Of a stretch of DNA of 14,589 bases, positions 1 through 6,395 are shown piece after piece. Origin of the DNA: Methanobacteriota archaeon (lineage in GTDB: Archaea; Hydrothermarchaeota; Hydrothermarchaeia; Hydrothermarchaeales; BMS3B); the NCBI GenBank assembly GCA_003229935.1, contig QIGD01000034.1:1-14589 (forward strand). Direction: 5' to 3'. A model generated the notes under the pieces. That model worked only from the letters and a program-made list of their open reading frames with translations. It ran no database searches and was not told the DNA's origin. Position 1 is the first letter of the stretch. Each line of letters starts with the position of its first letter. Position numbers and translations under genes: made by a program.

Positions 1-41
1 ATCACATTTAAATGATTTTGTATGATTACTTAATGTTCGCT

Positions 42-78
<37 letters not shown>

Positions 79-135
79 ACGATATCGTAAAAAGGTTGAG
101 GTGGGTAGTCTAAAAATTATATTTTCGAAATGACT

Positions 136-245
136 AAAGTCAGGTTGTGTAAAAACTTACGTTTGCATGAGAAATATATACCCTTCAAATTAAAAAAGGT
201 GGTAGAGAATTCACAAAATTGGTGGTTTTTACACAGTCTGGCGTT
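136..245. repeat. Short inverted-repeat element with IS256-like ends
   Basis: Positions 136-156 and the reverse complement of 225-245 align over about 20 bases with roughly three mismatches. Both contain TGTGTAAAAAC preceded by a CAG. The pattern AAAGTC...TGTGTAAAA resembles the terminal repeats of the IS256 family. The 110-bp segment has no coding capacity, so it would be a MITE or a solo-ends relic. The rest of the gene-free stretch 1-323 holds only the hairpin at 50-78 and a 12-bp palindrome at 254-265 (TGGATATATCCA). Confidence 0.4.
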
Positions 246-323
246 ACAATAGGTGGATATATCCATCAGTTAAAACTACCCAAAACATAACAAAAATTCC
301 TGTGTGAAATAGAAAAAGGAAAT

Positions 324-1565
324 CTATGAGAATTCCCTCTCAACATAATTTATTGCTTCCTTCACTCCTCCAGCTATGCCATCTGTTTCAATCATACCCA
401 GTGGTTTTATTGCATCACCAACATTAACTATGTTCCTTACTGGAGTTCTTGGAGAGATAACCTTTCCGCTGGGGACCCTGTTTACTGGCCAATTTTTTCT
501 GTGAACCTGAGTGGCAAGGATTTTACAATGTTTATCAAAATCAGGAAAAAGCTTCTTTAAATCTTTTATACCCTTTTCAATCTCCAGCTTCACATTTCTA
601 TCTGGCTTCAAAATCTGATGAGACATTATAAGGTGCTTTCCCTGAGGAGCCAGCACCGGAGAGACATTTGTAACTTCGTTTATTCCGTGGATGCGTTCAG
701 CATAAGGTGTAAGAAGTACCCCACTGAAATCTAACATGGGTTTATCACTTGCTACACTTATCTTTATCCCCAAAGAACTTTTTATATTCATGATAGACTT
801 TTTATAATTTTCCGGGAAAAGTTCACCAGCAAGAGAGGCAGTTGCTTTCAGGCCTACATTGCTCACTATCAAATCATAGTTTTTCTTTTCGCCTTCTACA
901 ATCACGCCTTCAGCATGTTTATCACCATATATTTTCTCCACACTATTCTTTAAATGAAGCTTTCCTCCTTCCGCTGAGAGAACTTCAAGTAAAGCTCTAG
1001 TTACACCTCTGCACCCACCCATGGGTACTCCAGGACCACCATATTTATAAAAATTTTTAATTTCTTTCAAAACTTCTTTAGAGGAAACTTCACTGGCATC
1101 AAGGCTAAGACTCCAGCCTGTGAAAGCATCTGCTATTTTCAGAGCAAGTTCACTGTTAACCTGTTTCTTAACCCACCAAGCAAAGCTTTCTTTATCACCT
1201 TTATTCAACTTCAGCTTTGCAAGAAGCTTCAGTAGTCCTACCTTGTAGCGCAATGGAAAAACCTTTGCAATCTCTCCTATAGTTAGATTTTCTCCCTCTA
1301 TATTAAGTAGAACCTGAGGCTTTGAATCTACTATTTCAACATCTGCATCCAGCTTTTTTAACATAGTTCCGAGGGGACCATTGCCAGAGTAGGGTATCAT
1401 GTGAAGAGCACCGGTTGAGAGCTGGTAACCTTTATAATCAATATTTGTAAATCTCCCACCTGGGTAAGGAAGCTTTTCATATACATCAACTTTATAGCCT
1501 TTCTTTGCAAAGGAGCAGGCAGCTAGAACTCCACCGAGGCCAGAGCCAATTACACAGACTTTCAT
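324..1565 (-). CDS. FAD-dependent oxidoreductase, phytoene desaturase-like
   Basis: This 413-residue flavoprotein has the architecture of the phytoene desaturase/amine oxidase superfamily (COG1233 type). An N-terminal Rossmann motif GSGLGG at residues 7-12 is followed by an acidic residue (VYEK) and the GGR motif near residue 37. A middle DLIVSNVG segment and a C-terminal FAD-contacting stretch (VGDAIKPLGMIETDGIAGG) complete the fold. No signal peptide or membrane segment is evident, so it is probably cytosolic or peripheral. Its start lies 1 nt after the stop of the HMG-CoA reductase gene and its SD (GAGGAG) is inside that gene, so it is the last gene of the UbiD-HMGR operon. A role in isoprenoid or prenyl-chain redox chemistry is inferred from context; the substrate is unknown. 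Confidence is high for the family and low for the reaction. Confidence 0.85.
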   Translation of the reverse strand: MKVCVIGSGLGGVLAACSFAKKGYKVDVYEKLPYPGGRFTNIDYKGYQLSTGALHMIPYSGNGPLGTMLKKLDADVEIVDSKPQVLLNIEGENLTIGEIAKVFPLRYKVGLLKLLAKLKLNKGDKESFAWWVKKQVNSELALKIADAFTGWSLSLDASEVSSKEVLKEIKNFYKYGGPGVPMGGCRGVTRALLEVLSAEGGKLHLKNSVEKIYGDKHAEGVIVEGEKKNYDLIVSNVGLKATASLAGELFPENYKKSIMNIKSSLGIKISVASDKPMLDFSGVLLTPYAERIHGINEVTNVSPVLAPQGKHLIMSHQILKPDRNVKLEIEKGIKDLKKLFPDFDKHCKILATQVHRKNWPVNRVPSGKVISPRTPVRNIVNVGDAIKPLGMIETDGIAGGVKEAINYVEREFS

Positions 1566-1566
1566 T

Positions 1567-2835
1567 TCACTTCTCCTCAGCCTTAATCTCTCTGAGGATT
1601 TCCTTTGCTTTATCCATTCTCACCTTTTTAGACTTAACAAGGAGCTCTGCCACCTTATTAATTTCATCACCAGCAGCACCTGCCATTGCAGCTATATTTC
1701 TGGCATGAAGGTTCATATGCCCTCTCTGAATACCTTCTGTAGCAAGAGCCCTCAAAGCAGCAAAGTTCTGGGCAAGACCTACTGTAGCTATAATTCTTGA
1801 GAGTTCACTTGCAGTTTTAATACCCAGAATTTTCACTGAAGCTTTAGCCACAGGATGAACTGCAGTTGCTCCACCGATAAGGCCTGCCGCAACTGGTACT
1901 TCTATTGTGCCAACAAGGTCTCCATCTTTATTCTTCTCGTAGGTGGTTAGAGGCTTATAGCTACCATTAATGGCAGCATAGGAATGCGCGCCTGCCTCTA
2001 TAGCCCTCGTATCATTGCCTGTTGCAAGGGTTACTGCTGTGATTCCATTCATTATACCCTTGTTGTGGGTGGAACATCTGAAAATATCAGCTTCGGCAAA
2101 TGCATAGGCATTCAGTATGCCATCCACAACCTCTTCGCCTCCTATAGCATCTTTATCAAATACTGCCCTAGCTCTTGCAAGTCTAAATTTAGCTAGATTG
2201 GAAATTATTCTGAGGTATACATTTCCGCCGGTAATATCCTCAAGCATGGGAGCAACTGCCTCTGCCATTGTATTTATAGCATTGGCTCCCATGGCATCTC
2301 TGCAGTCAACAAGAAGATGGGTAATCACCATTGGACCAAGCTTTGTATCTATTACCCTTACCTCAATATCTTTACAACCCCCGCCGAATTTCACAAGAAT
2401 TGGGTCTTGTTCATTTGCCTTATCTATTATCTTATCCTTTATTCTAAGAATTTCCATCTTTGCACTATGTGGGTCACGAATTCCAGTCAGTTGAATCTGG
2501 CCAATCATAACAGGTTCGGTGGCTGAGGTTGTGAATCCACCTTTAACCCTCGCCATTTTTGCAGCATTACTTGCTGCAGCCACAACACTTGGCTCTTCTA
2601 TTGCCATAGGTACCAAATAGTCCTTTTCATCAATTAGAAAGTTGGTGGCAATACCAATAGGAAGCTCAAGAGTACCAATAAAATTCTCAATCATCCTCTC
2701 AGCCTGTTCAGTACTCAGCCCTACACCTGCTATAGCTTTTACCTCCTCCTCTTCCAGATTTGCGAATTTCCTGACCATTTCAAGCCTCTCTTCTGGTGGA
2801 AGTTTATAATATCCTGATATTCTTGAACTTTTCAT
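1567..2835 (-). CDS. hmgA: Class II hydroxymethylglutaryl-CoA reductase
   Basis: This enzyme reduces HMG-CoA to mevalonate, the committed step of isoprenoid (archaeal lipid) synthesis. The 422 residues match class II enzymes of the Pseudomonas mevalonii and Archaeoglobus type rather than the usual archaeal class I. The catalytic glutamate is in EEPSVVAAAS (residues 80-89) and the nucleotide-binding segment is CRDAMGANAINTMAE (about 178-192). The lysine is K259 in HNKGIMNG, the aspartate is D275 in ATGNDTRA, and the histidine is in GHMNLHARN (about 372-380). All catalytic positions are present. The ATG overlaps the TGA of the upstream decarboxylase gene (ATGA), with a GAGGTGA SD just before it, so the two are translationally coupled. 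Class II enzymes can be catabolic in bacteria; coupling to a UbiD-type decarboxylase favours a biosynthetic role here. Confidence 0.95.
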   Translation of the reverse strand: MKSSRISGYYKLPPEERLEMVRKFANLEEEEVKAIAGVGLSTEQAERMIENFIGTLELPIGIATNFLIDEKDYLVPMAIEEPSVVAAASNAAKMARVKGGFTTSATEPVMIGQIQLTGIRDPHSAKMEILRIKDKIIDKANEQDPILVKFGGGCKDIEVRVIDTKLGPMVITHLLVDCRDAMGANAINTMAEAVAPMLEDITGGNVYLRIISNLAKFRLARARAVFDKDAIGGEEVVDGILNAYAFAEADIFRCSTHNKGIMNGITAVTLATGNDTRAIEAGAHSYAAINGSYKPLTTYEKNKDGDLVGTIEVPVAAGLIGGATAVHPVAKASVKILGIKTASELSRIIATVGLAQNFAALRALATEGIQRGHMNLHARNIAAMAGAAGDEINKVAELLVKSKKVRMDKAKEILREIKAEEK

Positions 2836-4103
2836 TTATTCACCTCGGGTATCCTAGCTTTTTCATATTCTTCTTCCTTTCCAAGTGGTTTTGTTGCATC
2901 AATACCAATTTTTGTTGTAATTGCTGACCTTTCTGCACTCGGGTCCAGACTGGAACCTTTAACATTCCTGAAAATATGAGCATCTCTGTGAGCTTGGAAT
3001 CTTGTTGCGATGGCAAATTCAACCTCTTCTGGATTAAATATATCTATATCATCATCTACAATAACCACATGCTTCATACTTCTGTGACCTTTAAAAGCTG
3101 CTTCTATTGCTTCTTCTGGTTCGTCCTCACTCCTCTTTTTTATGCTTACAAAACCATGAAGCCAGCTACACCCCCCCTCGCTCAGAACCACATTCTTTAC
3201 ATCTGCAACCTTTGAGACCTCATGATAAATGGAAGGTTCTCTTGGCATACCCATAAGCAACCTGTGTTCAACACTGCTGGGCACAAGGGCAGGGTATATT
3301 GCATCTCTTTTTACTGAGATTTTTGTTACTTCAATTACTGGTTGCTTTCTTACAATATCATAGGTGCCTGTTATATCTGTAAAGGGACCCTCTTCAGTCC
3401 TCTCTCCAGGAAGAATTTTCCCCTCAATGACAATTTCTGCCTCTGATGGGACTCTCAGGTCAACAGATTTACATTTTGCCAGAGTAACAGGCTCTCCAGC
3501 AAGAGCGCCTGCCAAAGCAAGCTCGTCCTCAAAGCTGTTGAATGAATAGCTGGATGCAAATAGCACACTAGGATGAAGGCCTATAGCAATGGCTATTTCG
3601 AGTGCTTCATTCTTTTCTTCCTTTTTTGTGTAAAAGGCATGAAGATGTCTCTCCACAAGGCGTATTGCAATATGATTGTCATCTATAACAAGCATTCTGT
3701 GAATACTTGCATTTCTTCCGTGCTCTTCATCTCTGGCAAAAACCACGCCAGAGGTTATATAGGCTCCTGCATCCCTTTCGAAGTGCCTGAGTATGGGAAG
3801 TTCTCTGAGACTTTTTATTTCCTCCTGCCAGGGTGTTTTATTCACATCTTCAGCTTCTAAAGGACTTTTTAAACTCTCTGTCACCTTCATTACAAATTTT
3901 TCTCTGGTTGTGCAGAGAGCCGAGCACATCCTGTCTCTGGAAGTTATTATGTTACCGGCAACCCTCAGCCTGCTTCCTTTAACTCTGTTGAAAAGTACTG
4001 TCTTTCTGTAGTGTTCCATTAGTATCTTAGAAATTTCAAATTCAGGGCTGACTTCATCGTCTACAGTTAAATCTACCTCTAAAAAGTCTCCTAAGCTTTT
4101 CAT
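2832..4103 (-). CDS. ubiD: UbiD-family decarboxylase, probable anhydromevalonate phosphate decarboxylase
   Basis: This 423-residue UbiD-fold protein should decarboxylate an alpha,beta-unsaturated acid using prenylated FMN. Family hallmarks are NASIHR at residues 131-136 (cofactor and metal contact), EGPFTDITGTYD at 228-239, the MPREPSIYHE segment near 286-295, and the C-terminal KIGIDATKPL stretch ending near 397. In archaea, UbiD homologues of this length act as anhydromevalonate phosphate decarboxylase, giving isopentenyl phosphate. Overlap with the HMG-CoA reductase gene and a nearby ubiX support that assignment, which is otherwise inference. The ATG at 4103 follows a clear GGTGA SD. It is the first gene of a three-gene unit, and the decayed IS lies directly upstream. 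An aromatic-acid decarboxylase is the alternative, less likely given the operon. Confidence 0.9.
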   Translation of the reverse strand: MKSLGDFLEVDLTVDDEVSPEFEISKILMEHYRKTVLFNRVKGSRLRVAGNIITSRDRMCSALCTTREKFVMKVTESLKSPLEAEDVNKTPWQEEIKSLRELPILRHFERDAGAYITSGVVFARDEEHGRNASIHRMLVIDDNHIAIRLVERHLHAFYTKKEEKNEALEIAIAIGLHPSVLFASSYSFNSFEDELALAGALAGEPVTLAKCKSVDLRVPSEAEIVIEGKILPGERTEEGPFTDITGTYDIVRKQPVIEVTKISVKRDAIYPALVPSSVEHRLLMGMPREPSIYHEVSKVADVKNVVLSEGGCSWLHGFVSIKKRSEDEPEEAIEAAFKGHRSMKHVVIVDDDIDIFNPEEVEFAIATRFQAHRDAHIFRNVKGSSLDPSAERSAITTKIGIDATKPLGKEEEYEKARIPEVNK

Positions 4104-4157
4104 CTAATCACCTTCAGAGAGACCCCTTCCTTTAGGTATGGGGAAAATTGGAGAAGT

Positions 4158-4190
4158 TTTAAATACTTTAAAAACAACTTATATATTAGT
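4158..4190 (-). promoter_or_regulatory. Candidate promoter of the UbiD-HMGR-oxidoreductase operon
   Basis: Read on the minus strand, two TATA-like AT blocks occur here: CTAATATATAAG (4178-4189) and TTTTTAAAGTATTTAAAA (about 4158-4175). They lie about 55-85 nt upstream of the UbiD start codon, which would leave a leader of a few tens of nucleotides containing the GGTGA SD. The outer block sits at the edge of the TnpB fragment, so the IS may have replaced the native promoter or brought it in. Evidence is base composition and position only. Confidence 0.4.
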
Positions 4191-4196
4191 GATACA

Positions 4197-4404
4197 TTGA
4201 AGAATACTGTATTACTTAATTGCCTCTCCTTAAAAGCAAAGAAACAAAATATTCTCGATAGTTTCTTAACAGAATATCTCATGGTTCTCAATCTCACCTT
4301 AGAACAGTTACCCAATGCCAACTCCTCCACCGAACTACACCACTTAACATATTCAAACATACGAAAAACCTCCTTTCTGCCCTATGACATTGTTCAGGAA
4401 GCTC
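4197..4404 (+). pseudogene. tnpB: TnpB (IS200/IS605 OrfB) N-terminal fragment
   Basis: The plus strand encodes about 69 residues typical of the TnpB/IS1341 N-terminal helix-turn-helix region. It opens with MKNTVLLNCLSLKAKKQNIL and later has ELHHLTYSNIRKTSFLPYD, then VQEA. The first codon is TTG. The match ends at 4404, where a 23-bp repeat starts and the expected downstream sequence (the RuvC nuclease core) is missing. TnpB proteins are RNA-guided nucleases of about 370-400 residues, so this copy is dead. An open frame on the opposite strand over the same bases is a shadow. Confidence 0.75.
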
Positions 4405-4427
4405 CTGACATACTCCCACGACTAAAG
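4405..4427. repeat. 23-bp inverted repeat, left copy, with IS end hairpin
   Basis: The sequence starts CTGACATACTCC and runs into ACGACTAAAG. It is the exact reverse complement of 4894-4916. With the bases that follow (to 4436) it forms an imperfect CCCACGA...TTCGTGGG hairpin in which the minus-strand TnpB reading frame ends, as is usual for the right end of IS1341-type elements. Confidence 0.8.
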
Positions 4428-4762
4428 TTCGTGGGGTTCTAAGGTCTCCATCGTCCATAGAGTTGCCTCTTTAGGGATATCAGTGTTCCCTTCTGCTACA
4501 TCTCTGTCTGCAACAGATTGACCTATACTTTGACGCAATGCTATATTGAACGCAGCATTTACGTCAGCATGGTCAACGTGGCCACAGTGGGAGCACTTAA
4601 CATCTTACCATTCCTATTGCCTATCAGCACACATCTTGAACACTTCTGGCTAGTATATTCTGGGTCAACATAGACAATACGTACTCCCAGTTTACCAGAG
4701 CTGGAGTTGCTGTAAACCAGCTCTTCCGTCCAGATGACGGGGTTCTCAGTGGTGTTGTGCAC
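4422..4762 (-). pseudogene. tnpB: TnpB C-terminal fragment, frameshifted
   Basis: On the minus strand the frame from 4762 encodes VRIVYVDPEYTSQKCSRC and GNRNGK, the first half of the TnpB zinc ribbon. One base seems to be missing at about 4599. In the next frame the sequence continues with KCSHCGHVDHADVNAAFNIA, giving the second Cys pair and the RuvC-III aspartate, then a variable tail ending in EPHEL and TAG inside the end hairpin. Residues before VRIVYVD do not match the expected RuvC-II region, so there is also an upstream deletion. The product cannot be functional. Confidence 0.8.
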
Positions 4763-4781
4763 TATACTAAACCTCCGATGG

Positions 4782-4796
4782 AAAGCCTACGGCTTT
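4782..4796. repeat. Small hairpin inside the IS remnant
   Basis: AAAGCC and GGCTTT pair around a TAC loop, with outer CCTC (4772-4775) and GAGG (4798-4801) able to extend the stem past a bulge. It lies just upstream of the TnpB C-terminal fragment and may be another decayed IS end. Function unknown. Confidence 0.35.
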
Positions 4797-4893
4797 AGAG
4801 GCTGTCCGACAATTACTCTCAGTAATATAAAGACAGTTTATTTTAGACAATAAAGGCTAAATTTAGCTTATTCCCCGTAGTATTTTTCAGCCT

Positions 4894-4916
4894 CTTTAGT
4901 CGTGGGAGTATGTCAG
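4894..4916. repeat. 23-bp inverted repeat, right copy
   Basis: This is the exact reverse complement of 4405-4427. Here it is not followed by a matching hairpin arm. It overlaps the stop codon of ubiX: the TGA at 4915-4913 is formed by the first bases of the repeat (CTGACA). Confidence 0.8.
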
Positions 4917-5455
4917 TCACCCCACCTTCTATATAAATTGTTTTTTATTTCCAGAACATCAAGAACCTTGCCTGCTATAAAATTAAGAATATCTTCGATA
5001 TTTTCAGGTGAATGATAGAAGGCAGGCATTGCAGGCAGTATAACAGCGCCCATATTCGAAAGTTTGAGCATATTTTCGAGATGTATTGAGTTGAGAGGAG
5101 TCTCCCTTGGAACGATTATAAGCTTTTTTCTCTCTTTTAGCATTACATCGGCACTTCTTGTTATCAGATTGGAAGCATAGCCTCCTGCAATGGCCGCCAG
5201 AGTCTTCATTGAGCATGGAATAATTACCATGGCGTCAACACTGGAAGAGCCACTGGAAAATGGAGCTTCCATATTCGCATCACTGTAGAATTTTTGAAGT
5301 AGAGCGGTTTTGTTCTCTGTCTCTCTTCTGAAAATCTTTAAAGCAGGTGTGCTTACTATGCCATTATAATTAACATTTAAATTTTCAAAGGTTTCAATGA
5401 GTTTTGCTGCGTAGGGCATGCCACTTGCACCTGTTATAGCAATAAGAATCTTCAT
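4913..5455 (-). CDS. ubiX: UbiX-family flavin prenyltransferase
   Basis: This 180-residue enzyme joins a dimethylallyl group to FMN, making the prenylated FMN that UbiD-type decarboxylases need. Motifs are ITGASGMPYA at the N-terminus (phosphate loop, GASG 9-12), SSGSSSVDAMVIIPCSMKT (67-85), VPRETPLN (115-122) and PAFYHSP (144-150). It ends LYRRWGD, close to the usual UbiX C-terminus. Its stop codon lies in the end repeat of the IS remnant, so a few original residues may have been replaced. No SD is seen before the ATG, and a TATA-like block sits about 25 nt upstream, which suggests a leaderless mRNA. It faces the same way as the UbiD gene 800 bp downstream and was probably once contiguous with that operon. 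Confidence 0.93.
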   Translation of the reverse strand: MKILIAITGASGMPYAAKLIETFENLNVNYNGIVSTPALKIFRRETENKTALLQKFYSDANMEAPFSSGSSSVDAMVIIPCSMKTLAAIAGGYASNLITRSADVMLKERKKLIIVPRETPLNSIHLENMLKLSNMGAVILPAMPAFYHSPENIEDILNFIAGKVLDVLEIKNNLYRRWGD

Positions 5456-5469
5456 AGTATTAATTCTGC

Positions 5470-5490
5470 GAACTTATTTTTATATATTGT
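5470..5490. promoter_or_regulatory. Shared AT block: ubiX and JAMM divergent promoters
   Basis: The 67-bp gap between the divergent starts holds one strong AT block, readable as TATATAAAAATAAG on the minus strand and as TTTTTATATATTG on the plus strand. It is about 25 nt from the ubiX ATG, the spacing of a leaderless archaeal promoter. It is about 35-45 nt from the JAMM ATG, giving a short leader. Prediction from position and composition only. Confidence 0.5.
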
Positions 5491-5522
5491 GCCGTTTGAT
5501 GGTAGGTTTTAGAGTTTGAAAA

Positions 5523-5915
5523 ATGAGAGTCTCTGGAAAACTTGTTAAAAAGATGGTAGAGCATGCGAGAGAAAAAGCAGAAGAAGAAGTATGTGGTATT
5601 ATCCTTGGAAAGAATAATAGAGCATTGATGATTATGAGGGCAACAAATACTTCAGAAAATCCAGAATACACATACTCAATGTCTGTCAGGGATATTATCA
5701 GAGCTTATGATACTGCACAAGAACTAGCATATGAAATTATTGGTTTCTATCACTCTCATCCTTGTGGTTCTCCTGTACCTTCGGGGATTGATATTGCAAG
5801 AGCAACCTGGGATGGAGCTTATTATGTTATATTGAATTTAAAGGGAGATATAAAGGCATGGAATTGGCAGGGGGATAAAAAGAAATTCAGTGAAGAAAAG
5901 CTGATAATAGAATAG
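5523..5915 (+). CDS. JAMM/MPN-domain metalloprotease
   Basis: This 130-residue protein is a stand-alone JAMM (Mov34/MPN) domain, a zinc isopeptidase fold. The catalytic signature is complete: E22 in EEVCGIILG, then H77-S-H79-P with S87 and D90 in HSHPCGSPVPSGID. Archaeal members such as HvJAMM1 remove ubiquitin-like SAMP modifiers from proteins or process related sulfur-carrier proteins; that role is inferred from the family. There is no signal peptide or membrane segment. The ATG at 5523 has no strong SD and lies 35-45 nt from the AT block shared with ubiX. It converges on the 81-residue hypothetical gene with a 4-nt gap. No ubiquitin-like partner gene is in the window. Confidence 0.92.
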   Translation: MRVSGKLVKKMVEHAREKAEEEVCGIILGKNNRALMIMRATNTSENPEYTYSMSVRDIIRAYDTAQELAYEIIGFYHSHPCGSPVPSGIDIARATWDGAYYVILNLKGDIKAWNWQGDKKKFSEEKLIIE

Positions 5916-5919
5916 TTAA

Positions 5920-6165
5920 TCACCTTTCAAGAGTCTCTCTGGCCTTCTTGAATAGAAGTGCCACATCTTCCCTTGGTATCAGAGGATCAACAATTATATT
6001 CCCCATAACTCTGATATTGAGAGAATACATACTTTCTGGTGAGAGTACTGGATACCATTCGTTTGCTATTTCAAAACTTGAATAAATTTGCTTTTTAACT
6101 TCAATGACATAGCAGATAATTCTCAGCAGATAAGGTTCCTTTTCCCAGAAGTTATAGACTATCAC
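5920..6165 (-). CDS. Hypothetical protein, possibly 5'-truncated
   Basis: I do not recognise this 81-residue protein. It is soluble-looking, rich in Tyr and Ile, with a C-terminal amphipathic helix (DVALLFKKARETLER). The proposed start is a GTG at 6165 with no SD. The frame stays open upstream to a stop near 6276, inside the hairpin at 6266-6285, without an ATG. A missing N-terminus is therefore likely, perhaps removed when an IS end landed there. Its tail-to-tail arrangement with the JAMM gene shows no functional link. It could be a real small protein or the 3' remnant of a longer gene. Confidence 0.5.
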   Translation of the reverse strand: MIVYNFWEKEPYLLRIICYVIEVKKQIYSSFEIANEWYPVLSPESMYSLNIRVMGNIIVDPLIPREDVALLFKKARETLER

Positions 6166-6169
6166 CGGG

Positions 6170-6290
6170 TCATACTGACTTATACTGCTGGATTCGATAT
6201 AACTTCTATGCAGCCCGAGTTCGCTGTCTTCAACGTCTCCTTTATGATAATCATGGCAAGGAGACCACCCATTTTAATGGGTGGTGATTG
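6170..6290 (+). mobile_element. Possible IS200/IS605 end remnant with hairpin
   Basis: A perfect 20-bp hairpin, CCACCCATT-TT-AATGGGTGG, spans 6266-6285. The plus-strand frame reading through it ends ARRPPILMGGD then TGA, a tail style seen where TnpB frames run into their right-end hairpin. No nuclease motif remains upstream, so the assignment rests on the hairpin and tail. The rest of the gene-poor stretch up to 6395 (AT-rich, no open frame or clear promoter) shows nothing else I can name. Confidence 0.4.
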
Positions 6291-6395
6291 ACAAACTTTT
6301 GTTGTATATTTGTTTAGCAGCACCTGAATGAGCATACTATTCAATGTCAGAAAAGTAACGTTATAATAAAACTTTAATCATGAAGCATCATGCTC

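Larger units (their letters stand above)
4197..4916. mobile_element. Decayed IS200/IS605 (IS1341-type) element with inverted inner segment
   Basis: This 720-bp mosaic fills the gap between ubiX and the UbiD gene. It holds a TnpB N-terminus on the plus strand (4197-4404). A segment bounded by perfect 23-bp inverted repeats (4405-4427 and 4894-4916) then carries a TnpB C-terminus on the minus strand. No TnpA (Y1 transposase) is visible. An intact tnpB alone needs over 1.1 kb, so at least several hundred bases of its middle are lost. Positions 4763-4893 have no recognisable coding and contain a hairpin at 4782-4796. Either two nested elements, or one element with an inverted and deleted core, would explain the layout. 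Confidence 0.7.

Noticed and set aside
254..265. 12-bp palindrome TGGATATATCCA as an operator
   Set aside because: Single site in a transposon-scarred, gene-free stretch; the nearest gene (324-1565) ends there rather than starting, so no promoter to regulate is evident.
2117..2494. Plus-strand open frames inside the HMG-CoA reductase gene
   Set aside because: Ser/Ile-rich antisense shadows over conserved catalytic motifs of the reductase.
4100..4360. Minus-strand open frame of 86 codons upstream of the UbiD gene
   Set aside because: It is antisense to the TnpB N-terminal fragment, has low-complexity Phe/Leu-rich content, and matches no family; the plus-strand reading is clearly TnpB.
324..5455. 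Cluster as a mevalonate-degradation pathway because HMG-CoA reductase is class II
   Set aside because: No HMG-CoA lyase or mevalonate uptake gene is present, and coupling to a UbiD/UbiX pair fits biosynthesis better.
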